Of a stretch of 64,000 bases of DNA, positions 32,569 through 44,369 are shown one piece after another. The stretch covers positions 3,280,631 to 3,344,630 of the forward strand of contig OZ024790.1 of the NCBI GenBank assembly GCA_964017065.1, read 5' to 3'. The position numbers were made by a program, and so were the translations under genes. The stretch's first letter is position 1. Each line of letters begins with the position of its first letter. The stretch is from Haliclona indistincta (lineage: Eukaryota; Porifera; Demospongiae; Haplosclerida; Chalinidae). The notes beneath the pieces are model-generated. The model did no database searches, had not been told where the DNA came from, and saw only the letters and a program-made list of their open reading frames with translations.

Positions 32569-35500
32569 TGACTCTTCCAGGGACCCTACAGCTCACGTCT
32601 CATCACAGCCACGCAATAAATCAGCTCTCACTCACAGCAAGGTGAATATACACTATTATGGCAGAATGTTATGATTTTTCCAGTGAATTTAAGTTAATTT
32701 GGATGTCTTGGTTTCCCAGTTTTTAGAATTCTGTGTTATATATTATATTATTTGAGGCACAGATACATACATTGTACTATAGTAATATCCATCTATTTGT
32801 GTTTGTTTATATCTTATCATGTACGTGTTGTGTGGTTTTAGATTGTTAGATAAGCCTCTTTATATACAGTGTGTGAGTTGAATAGAGTTGTGTGAAAGTT
32901 ATAATTCATTTCTCATCTGCACATGTTACAGTCAACTGTGTTCCCTTGTTACACTAATGTACAATACACTATAGCTCTATTGCTGTACATGTGTAAATTC
33001 TATGTCAGTATCCTTGTTCTTCATGTAGCTATCAGCAGCACTAGCTGATCCAAATGCTGTCTATACTGGGAAGAAGCGTGTAGCGAGAACCATTCCCGAT
33101 ATCAAACCAGGCTCTGCTGTGAAGAAGGCATGGGGTGTTGGAGGAGAAGGAACCAAGAAAGTGACTAATGCAACGAAAGAGGAGAGTTGTGGGTTACCAC
33201 GCCCTAAGCTGCCACTGGCTATCGGTGGTAAGGTACCCACTAAACTACGTCAGAAGTTTCTGGTCAGTTTTATTGATGAGTTACTGAGCTCAGGAAGACC
33301 CCACCAGCTAGCTTATGAACAGGTGATTTGAGAATTACAAGGTCGATGTGTTGTTTATGTTGATTTTGTATATTGCAAGTTTGACCTGTTGTGTAGTTTT
33401 GATTTCTTATCTTCCTCTCCCTTCCCTTCATGCCTTTTCTCTTTTTCTTCCTAACTCTCTCTCCCTCCCTCTCTCCCCTCTCTCTCCCTCTCTCTCCCTT
33501 CCTCCCTCTCTCTCTTTCCCTCTCCCTCCCTCCCTCTCTCTCCCTCCCTCTCTCCCTCCCTTTCCTCCTCTCTCCCTCTCTCCCTTACTTCCCCTCCCTC
33601 CCTCCCTCCCTCTCCCTCCCTCCCTCCCTCCCTCCCTCCCTCCCTCCCTCCCTCCTCCCTCCCTCCGATGCTCCAATCGCTCTCTCTACCTAAACCTCGC
33701 TTCTCGGGAAGTAAGAAGATTCCGTAGCTTACCAACTATAGAACAGACCACACAAGAAGACAACACAAGTGACAACTACCCAGTTCTTGATCTAACTGAT
33801 GAACAACAAAGTGACTGTAACATTACCTTATCTTCATCACGACGTAACTCAAATTCATCGCAATGTTCATCTTCCCTTTCAATCTCTTCCATTACTGGTT
33901 CTAGCTCTAGTTCGTCTGGGTCTTCCTTGCTGTCCAGCAGCGCCTCTTCATCCATGTCCTCTGCTTCTCTCTCCTCGTCTCTACCTACTCCAAGCACTTC
34001 TACTGATGTCATTGACCTGTGTGATAGTAACGGTGACAATTGTGATGCTGTAAAGGTGATGGAGGAGATCCCAAAGACTGCTACCCACAGCAAAAAGAAG
34101 AAATCAAAACGACACCACAAAGACAATAATATATCATTTGAATCTGTCTTGACTAAAATCGATGCTAAACGTCTTCATAAGAAAAAGAAACGTCGCTCAA
34201 TGGACACCACTGAATCAAGTCAACCTGAGACCCCTGCTGCTAGTTCCTCTGCACTGACCTTGTCTTCTACGACCTCTGTGACCTTTCCAACTGACGCCAC
34301 TTCATCTAATGTGACCTCTAGTATAGTATCACTAACTAATACTCAACCTTGTTCATCGGCTGATGGTGACCTTTCCCTTACTAGTGACGTTCCTGTGCAA
34401 TCTTTTGCTCCCCCATCTTTCTCTCCATTGATCAATCTCACTGCAATGGCTAACAATAAGACAAAAGCAACCGAGCGAGCTGAGAGGGATAGAGTGATTG
34501 AGAGGGAGAGAATGAGAGCTGTGAAGGCACCGCCCAAACCACTCCCAACTGCACCATCCTACTCCGTGCTCAAGAAGAAGACTGCTGCGTTTAATGGTTA
34601 GTGTACCATACCAGTGTTTCATACAGTGCCCTGGGAAGAGGTGATTTCCCCAGTTCACCACCTCCTAGAATCATGGTTAGAAAGTTAAATCTGATCAAAG
34701 TTCAACACATGGAAAATCCGCCCTAGAAAAATCCTGTATGAAAATCTGTATACCTCCTACCCAGCAAGCTTTCATTAATTTTAGAAACTGCTCAAAGAAC
34801 AGTATAAGCATGTTTTTTTAACCCTTGCTCTCACTAAACCTGTATTTCTTAGACACCATGAGCAATAGAAATTACCTTACTGAATCTATCTGCTTAGACA
34901 CCTTGAACAATAAAATTTAGGTTATTTAAGTTTTTCAGTTCTTCTGATTTTTCGATCTTGTTTCTCTCTCAGCGTCACTGTTTCATAGCCAGTTAGTGCA
35001 GTACTTGTTGACAGAGGAACAACTAGTGGAGAATGGGTACCCACGACCCACCAAGAAGCCAGGGATGGCGTACATCAACCGAGATAGTGACAGAGACTCT
35101 ACCACACCTGAACTACTGCCAGTAGGACCAAATGGTATGCTGCTTAGATTGTTACAAAAATTAATTCTAATACACCATGACCGTACAATTTCTGATGTAT
35201 ATTTCGTTGCTGAAATTTTAGAATTTCTTTGAGTGAACCTAGAAACAGCTTATCTTTGCCTGAGACACATCTGAAAGTGATAAAGCCATGACTGTACCTC
35301 TTGCTGCAATAATAATGTAGTCAGTCACCTCTACCTTTACTGAGTCTTGAAATTCAAATCCTTCACTGTGGTGGATGTTGTTGTGGTTTTGTGAAATCGA
35401 AATCGCACGCTTTCTATTTACCTCATGGTTATCAGTATGATCAGTAACATGATTGATCTGGTGATATCAGTGATACACACCAGAGACCATGATCCAGTGC

Positions 35501-38500
35501 AGTATAGCAGAGTGTCTCGAATATGCTTTGATATGATTAGAATCATCTTCACACATGCTCACACGTGACGTGTGTTTCTCAGTGTATGCTTGGGTAATCG
35601 GTAACTCCCAGGTATGCCGTAGAGCTGGTATTTTTCATGTGCGTTAAATCACAAAATTTAAGTCCCGTTTAAATGCTAAGTAATGTTAATTGCTGCAAAA
35701 TACCTGCCCTTCCTACAGTACAGTAGCTATTCTCTTGCTCTTCTCCCAGCTATGCAGCATCACTGTTGTCGCTGTAACAAGCCTTTCATAATCTATAACA
35801 ATGGAGACTACCAGTCGGTAGAGGAGTGTATCCATCATTATGGTAGACTATTCAAGAGCAAGGGTGAGGAGGGCATGTGGATGTGGTCATGTGTAATATG
35901 GGCGTGGTCATCAATACAGAGTACGGTGAGGGGATAGTATCAAAATACACGTGTTGTGGTGAGCGGAGAGAGAGTCCTGGCTGTCAGGTAGCTAAGGTAA
36001 GCTTTACTACCACCATCTTATGTACCATGTACATGTATAAATTTTTCTGGCTTTTGTTTGTTGAGACTATCGTGAGCTTTTATTCTAAGGAGCATACAAC
36101 TGTGGAACAACAGAATGTGTACTATTGCAGCGCACCAGAATTATACAGCCATAGTGCGTACGGCTCTTTTTAAACTGCCTAGTAAGGAACTTTATAACAT
36201 GCTGAGTGATAGAAATATTTCCTTGAAATGTGACCAATTTTTAATAACAAAAAATTAGGTATTTGAACTAAAGTATGCGATAATTCATTTTCTTTCTATG
36301 GGCACCAGAAGTTATGATAATGTTTTCCATCTTTATTTTCTCTCCTCAGATGCATGTCACAGCTGGTGTCAAGTTGACTGAGGAGAGCGGCTATGTTGAG
36401 ACCACACCCCTCGGTGATGATTCTAGCTCTGAGTTGCGTCCTCTAGCGCTGGACTGTGAGATGTGCTACACCACGATCGGTCTACAGCTGACGAGAGTGA
36501 CAGCAGTGGACGCTGACATGAGGGTGGTGTTTGATTCACTGGTTAGACCGAGTAAACCCATCGTGGATTATAATACACGGTGTGTGTACGTCACATTTGT
36601 AATGCTTATACATTTATTATACTGAAGAAGTCTGGTGGTGTTGACGATTTAATTGTTTTCTTTGCACTCTCTGTCCCTCTCCCCCTCTCTCTCTCTCTCT
36701 CTCTTCCCTCCCTCCCTACCTGATTGATCCCTGCCTTCCTCCCTCTCTCCCTTTCTTCTCCTCCCTCCACCTCTCTCTCTCTCCCTCTATCCTTTTCTCC
36801 CTCCTCTCCCTCCCTCCTCTCTTTCCTTCCCCTCCCTCCCTCCCTCCCTCTCTCTCTCTCTCTCTCTCCCTCCCTCCCTCCCTCCCTCCCTCCCTCCCTC
36901 CCTCCCTCCCTCCCTCCCTCCCTCCCTCCCTCCCTCCCACTCCCTCCCTCCACAGGTTCAGTGGTCTCACATCAGAGGACATGGTTGGTATTGACACTAG
37001 TCTGGAACAGGTCCAACAGCAGCTGCTCAATATGATACACAGTGATACTATTCTGATTGGACACAGTCTAGAGAGTGACCTCAGATCATTGAAGGTCAGT
37101 CTCCAAAAAACTTTCCTGAATATTTACTCTGACTGTGCCAATTCAGATCCTATCTTGTGAATAATTAAATGTATTTTAGAATGTAAAATACAGGGCCCAA
37201 AAATAGCCTCGAACACTCTTCCGCCAAGCTCCAGAAGGGTCTGGTCGAAGATTGAATTTCTTGGGCCGCGAGCGATAACACCACAGGAATTCATGCAGTA
37301 GCATAGTAGAGGGTGTGGTCTGGTGACGAGACTACCTCAAAGTCACTTTCACAGCACTTCCTAATGTGTATCTCAGACCCGTAATTAGCGGATCAGCCTT
37401 TATCATGTAGTTCACTCATTCAAAAAATTCTGTATGAAATCATGAACTAACATGTGTGTAAAACATGATGAATGGTATTATTGGTTGACTACAGGTGATT
37501 CACAGCAGTGTGGTGGACACGGCTATTGTGTTTCCTCATCGTCGTGGTCCGCCATTCAAGCGCTCACTCAAGAACCTCATGGCTGAACACCTTCACAAGT
37601 TCATCCAGGACAACGTTGGTATGTACCCTCTCTAGATTTGTATCAATTTTCATGTGTCAAGTCAATGCGTGACAAAACTGTGAACAGCAGCTTTGAGTTT
37701 AGCTGGGCCGTAGATGTTGGCTGTGATTATTGAACGAAGGTAACACTTGCTAGAAGTTGTGCTCTTGTTCTTTGAAGCGGCAGAGTACGGGCTAGTTGTC
37801 TGAAAACTGACATTTTTCTGGCCACTCTCATCTTTTTTGTGTCGTGTAAACAAGCTGACTTCGCCTCCTCCTCTAGCTGACTGTAACGATGTGGCCGAAT
37901 ATACGTGGTGACTAATTATTATGCCTCGGGCGGAGCCACGAGGCATACTTTAATCGCGTTGTTTGTCATTCTGTCTGTCTGTTACACTATTTTTGCGGCA
38001 TACGCTGAACGGTGAGCTCTAAAGCTTGCAATGCAGGTAGATCACAATAATTATTATCTCGGTTTTGAACTAGCGAAAGTTTGATGCAAAGCTTCGTTCT
38101 TGAGTTATGGCGCGTTTTGCTTACACTTTGTTTACAGTTGCTGGCGATCTGGACTCTGGACTTTTCCAAAGGAAAAGCTGTCCACAGTTGACTGCCTAGA
38201 AGCTGATAGGTTAGAATTTACTATAGGATAGCAGCGCAGGTCCAGAGAAATTGTGTAAGCAAGCTATGGAAGCTATCTCGCTCGTGGTATGCGTGTGCTG
38301 TGCTAAACACTGTAGACACGCCCAGTTGAATTGTGATTAGCACTGATTAGCATCTGATTCCATAACTAAAGCACTGCATTGTGATTGCTGTATAGAAATC
38401 CTGTATACATGCACAGAGCATATTATAAAATCTTGTACGTGTCCTGACAAATGTCAGATCAACCCACGATTTGGTCAGACATTCTTTCAAAATGATCGGA

Positions 38501-41500
38501 CATAATTTTTTTTTCAAATTTTATAATCAGATCACATGCAAAGTACAGTAAAAGTGAATTAACGGTGAATAAGTGATATAACAGTGAATAAGTGATATAA
38601 CAGTGAATAAGTGAAGATACAACTGAGATATTCTGCCCAAAATAACCCAAAGAATTGAAATACAGAATATGAGTCAGTCTTCAGCAGACATCCAACTATC
38701 CCAGTCATCAAGCACAAAAGGCTGCTGTGACTCTTCATTGTCTCCAACACTCTCACTCTGACTGGTGGAGCCTCCCCTTCTCGTGTATTCTTTACGTGGG
38801 TTCTGGTTTACTCTGCGTGTAGTACAGCAATCTGTCCACCACAAGTCCACAGCTGCATCAGCAGAAAACTGACTCAGAGAAGGCCCTTCAATGTTCAATT
38901 CAAGTAGGTCACACAGAGTGCTTACGTGAAGGCAGTTCCTGCGCTTTGTCTTGACATTCTTTACTATGGAAAACATCTGTTCTACTCGGCTAGTTGTAAA
39001 CGGCAGGCTGAACAGAAGCTCACAAAGCAGTAGGAGGTTAGGCCATCTTTGTGCATTCGGAGATGTATGCAGTTTGTACCAGATGTGAGTGTATTTCTCT
39101 CTTCCTATTGCTAGGTATTGCTGGGCATATTCTACTGCCTCCTCAAGCTCATCCTGGATGCTAGGAATGCACACACCTCTTGATTCTAACGGTTTACGGA
39201 ATATTGACACAATGTACTCAGCTGCTTCCTTAACATCTGAGACAGCCTTACTGCCATCATCTTCATCTCTAGGCTGCCAGGATTGAGTTTCCATCAGAAC
39301 AAGCAGAGACCTCAACAGGCTTGTGTCTGTCCAAGAAAGTCGATCTTTGAGTCTCTGTTGTAACCTGTCAATATCAGCTAGTACATGTTTCTTGCACTGA
39401 TCAACAACTTTGTCAATGTTGTCCACAGCAACACCCTGGTACTCTAGCTCACCATCAACCTCCTTCACAGATCTTTTTAAAGATTCAATAGTAGACCACA
39501 AACCAGGGTTCTTCTCTGTCAATGACTGAAGAGCTCTGGATGATCTTAGAGTGCTTTCTACACAGCTGACAACATCAGTAGAATCTTCTTGCATTGTCAG
39601 GCTAAGGATAGATACTGGCTTAAGAGCTTCTATATACAGACAGCACGCAACTAGTATCTTGGAGCTCTTCCACTTCATCAGGAAACCTTTCAAGCGAGCC
39701 CTGTCAGTGGATTTCAGAGAAGTGTCTTCCACAAGTGCAGAAAGATGTGCTATGTAAACACCATAACGGTCTACTATGCGTTGCAAAGCATTGCGCTTAT
39801 GAGTAATCCACCTAGTCCCACAGCTACGAATAGGCTGATCCCCACCTTTAACTAGATCGAACACTTCCTTTAGCTCTTTTGCAATGCTTTCAAGCTCACG
39901 GCATTTATTTGGTGACTTCTCATACAAGTAGTAGATGCGAAGGAGCATTTCATCTACCGATGAGAAAAGAGTACTTGAAAATGCATCCTTACATGCCAAC
40001 TCTAGTCTATGAGCATAGCACCAACCCCAGAACAACCATGGCAAAGCTCGCTGAAGCTGTCCTTTTAGACCTTCTCGATCGCCAATGTTAACACTAGCAC
40101 CATCTGTACCAATACCAACCAACACAGGTTTGCCTTCAACAGAGAGAACACTATCTCTGTTCAAAACATTCTCTACACCAAGGAGCTCTACAGCCTTATC
40201 TACACACTTCACTAAACCACTAGCATCAGCTTTTTTAGGAGCTTCAATAGTTAGAAAACGTGTGCATGTCTTCATTTGTTGGTTGGCATCGTCTTTATTG
40301 CAGTACACTAGAACTATCAGCTCATCTTCTACATTGCCAGCATCTGTAGTCCCTCCATTAGCAAGCTATAGAAGTGGCTTTCACTAAACAGTTTGGATAG
40401 GAATGCATGCTTTTGGCTTCTGGCAATATAAGCTGTGAATTTTTTTGCAGATTCTTGTGTGTTGTAGGCGTGACCTAGATCCACCCCATGGCGCTGTTCC
40501 AGTTCGACGATCGATGGATACTTGGCAAAAGGTACGCTTTCCTTGGCCATTACGTAGGCTACATCAAACCTTTTTGCCACTTGTAATCTTGTAGCATCGT
40601 CCAGCGTACAAAGGCTACGCCCGATTGGCGTCTGTAGTACAACTGACTCGCCTCGCGCTTTCGCTGATTCACTATGCATACGAGTCATTGCTGCTTTATG
40701 AACCTCGCTAGTAGCATGCTCAAGTACATTGCTAACTTTCAGGTTCGTTGAACCGGTCTTCGAAAAGTTCTTCATGCTCTCCAGGTGGCTTCTATATTTT
40801 GTGCATACCTCGCAACGAAGAGACGCCACGTGGCGCTAGTCTTGTTGTAGATCGCATCGTAGCCAAGAACGAGTGAGGTGGTCCTTCTCGTGCTCATGCT
40901 GCCACTTGTTGAACGTGGCCTTCGTTAGTTGGCGCTTTTTAGCTGGTACATCGCTGTCACCAAACTGAGTAGCTGGCCCACGTTTGCGTCCGGCCATTTG
41001 TCCGACCATTCATTTACTGACCGGTCACAGTTCGTATTTGGCCGGACATTTGTCCGATGACCGGCCGTTATAATATGCACTGATGCATCTGCCGTTGCTG
41101 TGTTTGTGGAATGGTGGATAGTTGTGTTTGTGGATATAGTGTCATTCCACCGAGGCATCTGCACCTTAAGTGCTTCATTATCATTAGGTTTTTGTAAAAA
41201 AATTGTGGTGTAAGTTTTGTCAGGTGAAGGTATACTAACCAGAGTTTGCCATTATGTATCTATATCTCTATATCCGGGATATATGAAAAAATACCAATGA
41301 ATATTCACTCCCATAATGTGTGTATTGGCAGAACCTGAACATTAGTACATTGCGCTGTTGCATTCCCCTTTCATTTGCTGCAGTCTCTATTTTTTATATT
41401 CATGATGTCTCTCTCCTCTCTTCAGATGGTGGTCATGATAGTACGGAGGATTCTGTCTCGTGTATGGAGCTCATGATATGGAAGGTCAAACAGGACCTGC

Positions 41501-41532
41501 AACGAACCACTCGAAGGGGATCACAATCTTAA
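32569..41532 (+). CDS. REXO1: REXO1 copy 3, RNA exonuclease 1 homologue (5' end in gap)
   Basis: Exons 4-13: end of exon 4 at 32641, then 33029-33322, exon 6 ending 34596, 34973-35134, 35750-35863, 35920-35996, 36350-36579, 36956-37094, 37495-37618 and 41426-41532. The exonuclease set is complete: DCEM (ExoI), GHSLESDL (ExoII), VVDTA and the last-exon H-x4-D (GGHDSTEDS, ExoIII), with phases agreeing from exon 10 to the stop. The N-terminal exons are missing in the gap. The 5' part of exon 6 and its acceptor are replaced by a CCCT tract at about 33600-33666, so this copy may not splice normally. The last intron (3.8 kb) holds a repeat and a hAT element. DNA identity to copy 2 is very high, so the two may be alleles or recent duplicates. 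Confidence 0.78.
33412..33666 (+). repeat. Polypyrimidine tract overrunning REXO1 copy 3 exon 6
   Basis: A (CCCT)n run abuts gatgctccaatcgctctctc without an AG; copy 2 has an acceptor and about 30 exon bases here. Confidence 0.85.
36663..36953 (+). repeat. Polypyrimidine tract, REXO1 copy 3 intron 10
   Basis: A (CT)n and (CCCT)n run ending at the exon-11 acceptor (ctccacag). Confidence 0.9.
38414..41082 (-). mobile_element. hAT-type DNA transposon, 2.67 kb
   Basis: The ends are cagagcatattataa and ttataatatgcactg, an inverted CAG...CTG pair, with a second inverted block (gacaaatgtc / ggacatttgtcc). ATGCA occurs on both flanks (38409-38413 and 41083-41087); removing the element plus one ATGCA restores the host repeat. 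It carries a hAT-like transposase gene on the minus strand. Confidence 0.88.
38674..40997 (-). pseudogene. hAT-like transposase (ZNF862-like), disrupted
   Basis: Read on the minus strand from an ATG at 40997 ([10 protein letters not shown]). The N-terminal part has a degenerate zinc-finger-type region (WLRCD, then [14 protein letters not shown]), the middle has [17 protein letters not shown] and GTDGASVN, and the C-terminus shows the hAT dimerisation block ([17 protein letters not shown]). Two lesions are visible: an in-frame TAG at 40838-40836, and a one-base loss near 40360 that separates the 40829-40329 frame from the 40308-38674 frame. Apart from these the protein is long and well kept (about 770 codons), so inactivation looks recent, or one lesion may be a sequence error. 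It resembles the ZNF862/C17orf113-type domesticated hAT proteins of animals. Confidence 0.8.
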
Positions 41533-41683
41533 TGAAAAAATTACGATGACCTCAACAAAGATCACAAGTGTACATCATATTATAGAGGACAATTCTGTTT
41601 TAAATTTGTCAAAATATGATTTTCAGATATAATTATAATGCAACAATGTTTGAATATAGTGAGATAGAACTATTTTACTGAAG

Positions 41684-41743
41684 GACCACTCCCTCTTCCG
41701 CCAAGCATGCATATATAATATCGCGTAATAGCAGAAGGGGGAG
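41684..41743. repeat. Short inverted repeat upstream of the Death-GTPase gene
   Basis: gaccactccctcttc and gaagggggagtggtc form a ~60-bp hairpin about 100 bp before the next gene's ATG. It is probably a MITE remnant and could affect that promoter. Confidence 0.6.
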
Positions 41744-41839
41744 TGGTCTGAGGCCGGACGATCGAGACTAGACTATGTTTACACCGTGGTGGGTCGCTTC
41801 TTGTAGGTTCCTCAAAACTACCTCGCTAGCTGGAACACT

Positions 41840-44369
41840 ATGTCTGACAGTGAGCTGACAGTCATTAATTAATATAATTCTATTAGCTAGACTCACTGAC
41901 TTTGTTCAGGAAATCTAACGGTTCACCAGTTATCTAAAGAACTCAAAGATGTCGAGGCAGACTGGTACATGTTTGGTGTAAGGCTAGGTGTTCCAGTACG
42001 TACACTAAGAAAGCTTGAAGCTGAAAGAAAGCCGCTCGACCGATGTATGACAGATATGCTGTACCACTGGTTAAACAACACGTTAGAACCAACTTGGAAG
42101 ATGAAAGAACTAGTGGTGAAAGCACTGGAACAAATCGACCGGGCTGTTCTTGCTGATCAGATCAAACGTAAATTTGTTGATGAGGGTGAGTATATGCACA
42201 TGTGTGTTATTGACTTATTGCACTGATCTTTTTTTTCTATTTTGACAGAAACAAGAACTACTGAAGAAGGTCAGAGCCTTGTAGTTGCAAGTCAAGGTGC
42301 GAGTTCATGTGCCTCCTCCTCTTTTACTATCCAGCAAACAGGTAATTATCAAAATCTAAACTTGCCATAGTTGCTTGTGTAATATTTTTTCCTAGTAGTT
42401 ATTTTTACGGTACCGTAAACCTTACTCGCCCTGGTCTGCTATTTTTACGGCTTTCTCCTGGCTTCTAAACCCTAAACGGACCTTAACCCCCAACAACCTT
42501 CTACTAACTGTGCAAAGTCTGGAAGGTCATCCTAAACAGGGCGCTCGGCCCTCACTAAGGATCATCAAGAGTGTCACAACTAGCTAAAAACTTAAGTTAT
42601 CTGCTTAAAAACACATGCATACAGACCCCAAACATCTGCATTACAAGCTACCATACCCATCCGCTGAGTTACCGGAACCTGGTGACTGGTCAATGCTACA
42701 GACAAGCCTTTATAGTAATTCTGTACGTGCGTGCATGTAGATAATAATGTTGTAAAAATAGCAAGGGGAGTAAGGTTCATGGTACAGTAAAAATAGTCAT
42801 TACGATTTTTATCCTTAGAAATAATGATGGCAGGTATAAAGCAACTTGAAAATGAAAATGCTGACCTGCGTGCTAGACAGCAACATTATGAAGAGAATCT
42901 TAAGAAAGCTAACGATCGTGAGAATTGATTCAGTAGTTCTAATTGTATCATTTCTCATTTATTTATTTTATAGTATTAAGAAGAAAAGAGAAAGCAATTG
43001 TGGTATTACACAGCAAGAATACTGATACAGCGATGACAAACCGTGCTTTAGAAATGGTAAATTGTTGACTCTGAATTGTCATTATAGGTTTTAGTTGGAT
43101 TTACAGGAGCGTGAAGGACTAAGAAAAGAAGCTGAGGAATGGGAGAGGAAATGCACATCTCTCACTGAACAGATGGAGGTCAAGGACGAGGAGCTCAAAA
43201 AGCTAAAAGCTCAGTGAGAGAACAAATTATTTTTTGTATTAAGTATATGTGTGTGCTCAGGCAAAAGACGGAGGAGTGGACCATCAAAAATCTGTCCAGA
43301 ACGCTCCAACAGACAGTTAAAAAATTTTTTCAATCAGGTAAAAAATTTTCAAATAAAACCAAGCTGTGTGCATTGGCTGGTATGTCGCCTTGCCCCTTTT
43401 GCAAGGTTACAGAACTATACACTAATTGCATGGTCCCGAATAGCATGTTTATGCCAGTCTGTGTGAATAGCTTGCATAATTTATGTGATGATTCTTCATT
43501 CTCTAGCTCCCACTGGTTCATCATTCCAAGATAAACAAACTGGTGTAGATCATCCTAAGTTGGATATTCTAGTATGTGGCCGTACTGGTGTAGGAAAGTC
43601 GTCTCTTGTCAACAGCTTGCTTGGAAGAGCAGTATGCGAAGTAGGTGATCCGGGACTATATAATGATGATGTCGATGGTCCGACAACTAGGTTAACAAAG
43701 GACTACCGTCTAACGTTGCAAAACGGTATTCAAATTTCCATTTATGATTCTCCTGGTTTACTAGATTGTACAAATGATGAGGAAGCGTATCTTGACGACA
43801 TGTACAGCAAGTGTAAAGATGTTGATCTAGTCCTGTACTGCATCAATATGACTGATACTCGTTTCCAGAAAGAAGAGGCTCATTCTATTGAGGTGATTAC
43901 ACGGAAATTCGGTTCTGCAATTTGGACGAGATGTGTACTTGTGCTGACAATAGCCAATTTAGTCCATGTTAATTCAAAATATGTTGAAACACCTGCCTTA
44001 TACCATGAAAACCTATTCAAAAATAAGCGATCTAAGTTTCTTACTTTACTCAGAGATAGCATCGGTGATAAAACTCCAGTAAACTTCCCGGTAGTTGCAG
44101 CAGGCCATCATCAATCGAATGATGACTGTCGGGGTGATCGTTATATTTATTATGCTTCTGAAAACTCCAAGACTAACGATACACGAAGCGATGGTCGTGT
44201 TGATTTTATTGCTGAACTATGGATGACATGTCTTGAAACAATATCAGAATCTTCACGTGTTACCTTCTTGAAAGCTACAGCATCAAATGGCCGTCTTCAA
44301 CAAGATAGCAGGGAACTCACAGGAATCCTGAAGATGATCATGATAGCAGGGAACGCACAGGAATCCTGA
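41840..44369 (+). CDS. Death domain-coiled coil-GTPase fusion protein (GTPase F)
   Basis: Eight exons: 41840-41849, 41910-42185, 42249-42341, 42819-42917, 42974-43056, 43107-43213, 43261-43337 and 43507-44369. All junctions are GT/AG and all phases agree, giving 535 aa. The first coding exon is only 10 bases (ATG plus two codons and one base). Exon 2 encodes a Death domain (residues ~4-95; LTVHQLSKELKD, then W, RLGVPVRTLRKLE, YHWLNN, ALEQIDRAVLADQI). A Ser-rich linker follows, then exons 4-7 form a charged coiled coil (QLENENADLRARQQ; EAEEWERKCTSLTEQME). The last exon carries the GTPase: G1 GRTGVGKSS, G3 DSPG, G4 position TIAN, closest to GTPases A and C. It ends early without the glycine-zipper tail; the final codons include a ~33-bp tandem duplication (about 44311-44380). 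Death domains mediate homotypic signalling complexes, so a role as an innate-immune adaptor or sensor is inferred. Confidence 0.85.
42401..42803. mobile_element. MITE in intron 3 of the Death-GTPase gene
   Basis: The left end ctatttttacggtacc-like sequence with aaccttactcgcc is matched in reverse near 42755-42803 (gagtaaggttcatggtac, then aaaaatag). No protein is encoded. Boundaries are approximate. Confidence 0.6.

Larger units (their letters stand above)
37919..41171 (+). repeat. TGCCTCGGTGG-family repeat split by a hAT element
   Basis: The left part 37919-38413 (from atgcctcgggcggagccacg) and right part 41083-41171 (gcatctgcc to attccaccgaggcatctgc) together match the uninterrupted copy at 1764-2172 in reverse. 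It lies in the last intron of REXO1 copy 3. Confidence 0.85.

Noticed and set aside
32273..32674. ORFs crossing the N run
   Set aside because: Artefacts of undefined bases in the assembly gap.
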